From the NCBI RefSeq assembly GCF_017355785.1, contig NZ_JAFEWE010000013.1, forward strand, positions 118,136-182,135: 64,000 bases of DNA, given 5' to 3'. Below the pieces are notes generated by a model. That model worked only from the letters and a program-made list of their open reading frames with translations. It had not been told where the DNA came from and searched no databases. Numbering within the stretch: the first letter of the stretch is position 1; each line of letters opens with the position of its first letter. The position numbers were made by a program, and so were the translations under genes. Positions 61,825 through 64,000 of the stretch are shown here, in pieces. The stretch comes from Desertivirga arenae (GTDB lineage: Bacteria > Bacteroidota > Bacteroidia > Sphingobacteriales > Sphingobacteriaceae).

Positions 61825-63111
61825 ATGAAAGACCAACTATTTTATTTTTTGACCACTAGGATCCGGACGTTTTTAATTCTGACCCTGGCTATATTTTTTA
61901 TGAACTTGACCAGTGGTGCAGCCCATCCTGGAAAGAGAAGGACTGATTCGACTATCGATACCTTACGTCCCGATCTGATTGTAGCCAAAGATGGTTCCGG
62001 TTCTTTCAAAACCCTGGGAGAAGCTCTTCTTAATGTTACGAATGCATCTACCCACCGTATCATTATATATGTAAAGAATGGCGTTTACAACGAAAAGGTT
62101 ACTGTCAATCGACCTAACGTAACCATCATTGGAGAAAGCAGAAAGAATACGAGAATAGAATTTTCGATTCCAGCAGGAAATGAAAGCATATCAAGAGGTG
62201 TATTTAATATTTTTGGGAACGGAGTAGTCCTCGAAAATCTTACAATAGCCAACACCTATCCACACAGGCGTCACACCTTCGCCTTGTACGGACGAGGCTC
62301 TTTTGTGATTACTAAAAATTGCGACTTTATAGCTAACGGAAATGATACTGTTGCCTTATGGGCCGAAGGAGGAGGATATTATTACCATGACAATTGTCAC
62401 TTCGAGGGGAATATTGATTTTTTATGTCCGCGCGGCTGGTGTTATGTCAACAACTCGACCTTCTACGAAGTAGACACCAGAGCTGCCTTGTGGCATGATG
62501 GTGGAAAAGATCCGGGAAAGAAACTCGTTATTAAAAATTCTAAGTTCGATGGTGCCAGGAGTTATCCGCTCGGTCGTTATCCCCGCGACTCCCAATTTTA
62601 TCTTATAGGTTGTCAGTTCTCAGATAGCACAAGGAATATTATAGATACAAATGCTCCCTCTAGTCCTAATGACGATTTCCATTGGGGTAGACGAGTTTAT
62701 TTCGCAGATTGCTCTGCCGAAAAAGGGAACCCCGAGTGGTTAAACAACAATCTTTCAAAAGCAGCAGGCGCTCCCTCGATAAGCGACATTACTGCTAAAT
62801 GGACATTTGATAATAAGTGGGATCCGGAAAGAACAGATGCACCGGAAGTTCTGGAGGTCAAAATAGGAAAGGTACATCGTACAGTTGATGTCGTTTTCTC
62901 AGAACCGGTGACTGTACGGGGCAATCCGGTGATAAAAACTAAGGCCGGAAAGACTTTGAAGTGGACAGCTTCTAATGGAGGATCAGTATTGCGCTTTGCT
63001 CTGCTTGATAAAGGAGATAAGCCTGAGAAGATTGATGTCGGTACAGGTTTGATCTTCGCATCAGAGGCAAATGTGAACATTAGGGTAGCCGGCTTGAAGT
63101 TGAAACCTTAG
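61825..63111 (+). CDS. Pectinesterase-fold (CE8) protein with altered active site
   Basis: A 428-residue exported protein: hydrophobic N-terminus (RTFLILTLAIFFMNLTSGAA), a right-handed beta-helix of the pectinesterase family (LIVAKDGSGSFKTLGEALLN, IIIYVKNGVYNEKVTV, NVTIIGE), then an Ig-like tail from about residue 340. The nucleophile segment GNIDFLCPRG and the arginine in PLGRYPRDSQF are present. The helical turn that normally carries the QDT acid/base aspartate is missing: ALWAEGGG runs directly into YYYHDNCHFEG. It may act on another ester or have lost activity. No polysaccharide utilisation genes are nearby. Confidence 0.82.
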   Translation: MKDQLFYFLTTRIRTFLILTLAIFFMNLTSGAAHPGKRRTDSTIDTLRPDLIVAKDGSGSFKTLGEALLNVTNASTHRIIIYVKNGVYNEKVTVNRPNVTIIGESRKNTRIEFSIPAGNESISRGVFNIFGNGVVLENLTIANTYPHRRHTFALYGRGSFVITKNCDFIANGNDTVALWAEGGGYYYHDNCHFEGNIDFLCPRGWCYVNNSTFYEVDTRAALWHDGGKDPGKKLVIKNSKFDGARSYPLGRYPRDSQFYLIGCQFSDSTRNIIDTNAPSSPNDDFHWGRRVYFADCSAEKGNPEWLNNNLSKAAGAPSISDITAKWTFDNKWDPERTDAPEVLEVKIGKVHRTVDVVFSEPVTVRGNPVIKTKAGKTLKWTASNGGSVLRFALLDKGDKPEKIDVGTGLIFASEANVNIRVAGLKLKP

Positions 63112-63176
63112 TTGTTATGCGTTATATTAAGGGTCATTGTTGAGTGTTTCCTCCCCATCTATTTGATTCGTTCTTG

Positions 63177-63395
63177 CTAGCTTTTCTTTTTTACATGATC
63201 AGCTAGTTTGTAGCCTTTGGTTTCGTTCTTGTCTTCCAGGTTAAGCAGAATAATGATTGAAATGATAGGAATGAGGAAGGATATGAAAAACCAAAACCAG
63301 AAGTTTCTGCCGGTATTGCGAGCCAGCATCCCTGCTATGATCTGAGGGGCGAGTAAAATTCCCCCAATTACTATAATTGCTAATAATTCTGCCAC
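63177..63395 (-). CDS. Small membrane protein
   Basis: A 72-residue protein with two hydrophobic segments (about 4-20 LLAIIVIGGILLAPQII and 31-50 FWFWFFISFLIPIISIIILL) joined by a short basic loop (ARNTGRN) and a charged C-terminus. The composition is that of small inner-membrane proteins of unknown function. I recognise no family. It is convergent with the pectinesterase gene. Confidence 0.6.
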   Translation of the reverse strand: MAELLAIIVIGGILLAPQIIAGMLARNTGRNFWFWFFISFLIPIISIIILLNLEDKNETKGYKLADHVKKKS

Positions 63396-63700
63396 GGACT
63401 ATAATACGTAATTAACGGAATTGTATTATTAGAAGATCTACTATTTGTATTAGGTAAGCGGAAGTATTTTCCATTGCAAGCGCTACTACAGGTTTTGTTG
63501 CCGAGTCCTGTAATGTCCGGCCCAACTCCTTCTATGGAGCGCCCCCAATCATTCTACAAGTAGTGCAGAGCGCTCCGGCAATAGATGCCCTTGCGTTCGG
63601 GTATCATAAAAATGATTCACCTGAGTAACGGCCAGATAATTTCATCTCTCCAACAGCACAAATGTAAGGAAGTCAAAAAGAATTTTTACGAAAGAAACCA

Positions 63701-63750
63701 GTCCTTGCGGCGTTTTGCGGAGAATTGCGGGTATTTGCGGCCAGATGCGG
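63701..63750. repeat. Five phased 10-bp units ending TGCGG
   Basis: Five consecutive 10-base units (63701, 63711, 63721, 63731, 63741) each end in (T/A)TGCGG with variable first four bases, an exact 10-base phase. Confidence 0.85.
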
Positions 63751-63888
63751 AAGGAAGGGTACTTTCTTCGGGGAGTGTTCGGGAAAAGGGGGTACTTTGT
63801 TCGGAAAAATGGGGGGCTTTCCCGAAGCTGCCTCGAACCTGTCCCGAATCTGACCCCTTTCTGAATGACCAGAATTTTTAAATGTCTA

Positions 63889-63970
63889 GTCCTAGTATAG
63901 CTTTACACTCGTCCTGGATTAATTTGACATCGTCCTGAATAGGACTTAACATATCCTGATTAAGGATTAC
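63889..63970. repeat. Four degenerate repeats at 21-22-bp spacing
   Basis: GTCCT at 63889, GTCCTG at 63911, GTCCTG at 63932 and ATCCTG at 63953 recur at 22, 21 and 21 bases. On the minus strand they read as a short frame with a heptad-like IQDD/IQDE pattern and a stop near 63880. Confidence 0.6.
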
Positions 63971-64000
63971 ATTTTATTTAGCTCGAATATAGCAATTGTT

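Larger units (their letters stand above)
63396..64000. other. Gene-free stretch with several short phased repeats
   Basis: About 600 bases without a convincing gene. It holds a 7-base inverted repeat (GGAGCGC near 63537 and GCGCTCC near 63570), five 10-base units ending TGCGG (63701-63750), two copies of a 15-base block GGGTACTTT(C/G)TTCGG (63757-63771, 63790-63804), TTCGGG motifs facing CCCGAA motifs, and four 21-base-spaced (G/A)TCCT motifs (63889-63970). The right end runs off the window. Confidence 0.7.

Noticed and set aside
63701..63750. Possible CRISPR array
   Set aside because: Repeat units are 10 bases with 4-base variable parts; no spacer-repeat structure and no cas genes in the window.
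63585..63881. Open frame of 98 codons across the repeat-rich right end
   Set aside because: It crosses the phased TGCGG units and the G-rich block in arbitrary frame, has no promoter or family resemblance and an unnatural residue mix.

Overview
The window looks like an ordinary, housekeeping-rich stretch of chromosome from a member of the Bacteroidota, most likely of the Sphingobacteriaceae (Pedobacter-like). Supporting signs are the recurrent TAnnTTTG promoter -7 element, near absence of Shine-Dalgarno sequences, a type IX secretion (T9SS) cargo protease, PorD, a BT_3928-type DoxX protein, DUF5686, TonB-dependent and OprP-type outer membrane proteins, and the Bacteroidota gene string bamD-rpoZ-coaBC-porD-recN. 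No rRNA, CRISPR array, prophage, insertion sequence or complete mobile element was seen. One tRNA (Asn) is present.

Layout. 1-6.5 kb: start of ahcY, a small lipoprotein, a bacilliredoxin, folP-cdaA (c-di-AMP synthesis), then a divergent run of a duplicated DUF1599 protein, a BT_3928 protein, DinB and aroK, meeting a PyrR-like phosphoribosyltransferase. 6.6-10.4 kb: rlmD and purH, separated by a GxxExxY gene that is flanked by inverted near-identical promoter sequences. 10.5-16.4 kb: the cell elongation cluster mreB-mreC-mreD-mrdA-rodA. 16.4-27 kb: tdk, a T9SS subtilase, a PBP4-type dacB, asd and a large lamin-tail repeat protein. 27-32.5 kb: tRNA-Asn, a frameshifted gene remnant, an OB-fold protein, a YebC-family regulator, a linear-motif repeat protein, trhO and an iron alcohol dehydrogenase. 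32.7-38 kb: an OprP-like porin with a striking upstream operator, DUF5686, pheS. 38-42.4 kb: a Rieske-like lipoprotein with a TetR regulator, purN, and a stress-flavoured group (DJ-1/PfpI, zinc alcohol dehydrogenase, DUF2892-SRPBCC fusion). 42.6-51.1 kb: TonB receptor, PAS histidine kinase, and a GT39-GT2-flippase cassette facing a sugar-nucleotide epimerase. 51.3-58.9 kb: SDR, lipoprotein, fabI and the recN/porD/coaBC/rpoZ/bamD operon. 59-63.4 kb: outer membrane protein, MORN-like protein, Fe-S type uracil-DNA glycosylase, an atypical pectinesterase and a small membrane protein. 63.4-64 kb: a gene-free stretch full of phased short repeats.

Working together, the window holds envelope growth genes (mre cluster, dacB, bamD, coaBC, fabI, lipid-linked glycosyl transfer), T9SS parts and cargo, nucleotide metabolism (purH, purN, tdk, PyrR-like) and amino acid/folate steps (aroK, asd, folP). 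I found no clear complete novel system. The points most worth a second look are non-coding: the two-strand TTAACA operator before the porin, the inverted promoter copies around the GxxExxY gene, the phased 10-bp and 21-bp repeats at the right end, and promoters so close to start codons that leaderless mRNAs are predicted. Among proteins, the repeat-motif protein, the pectinesterase lacking its acid/base segment and the Rieske-like lipoprotein without histidine ligands stand out.
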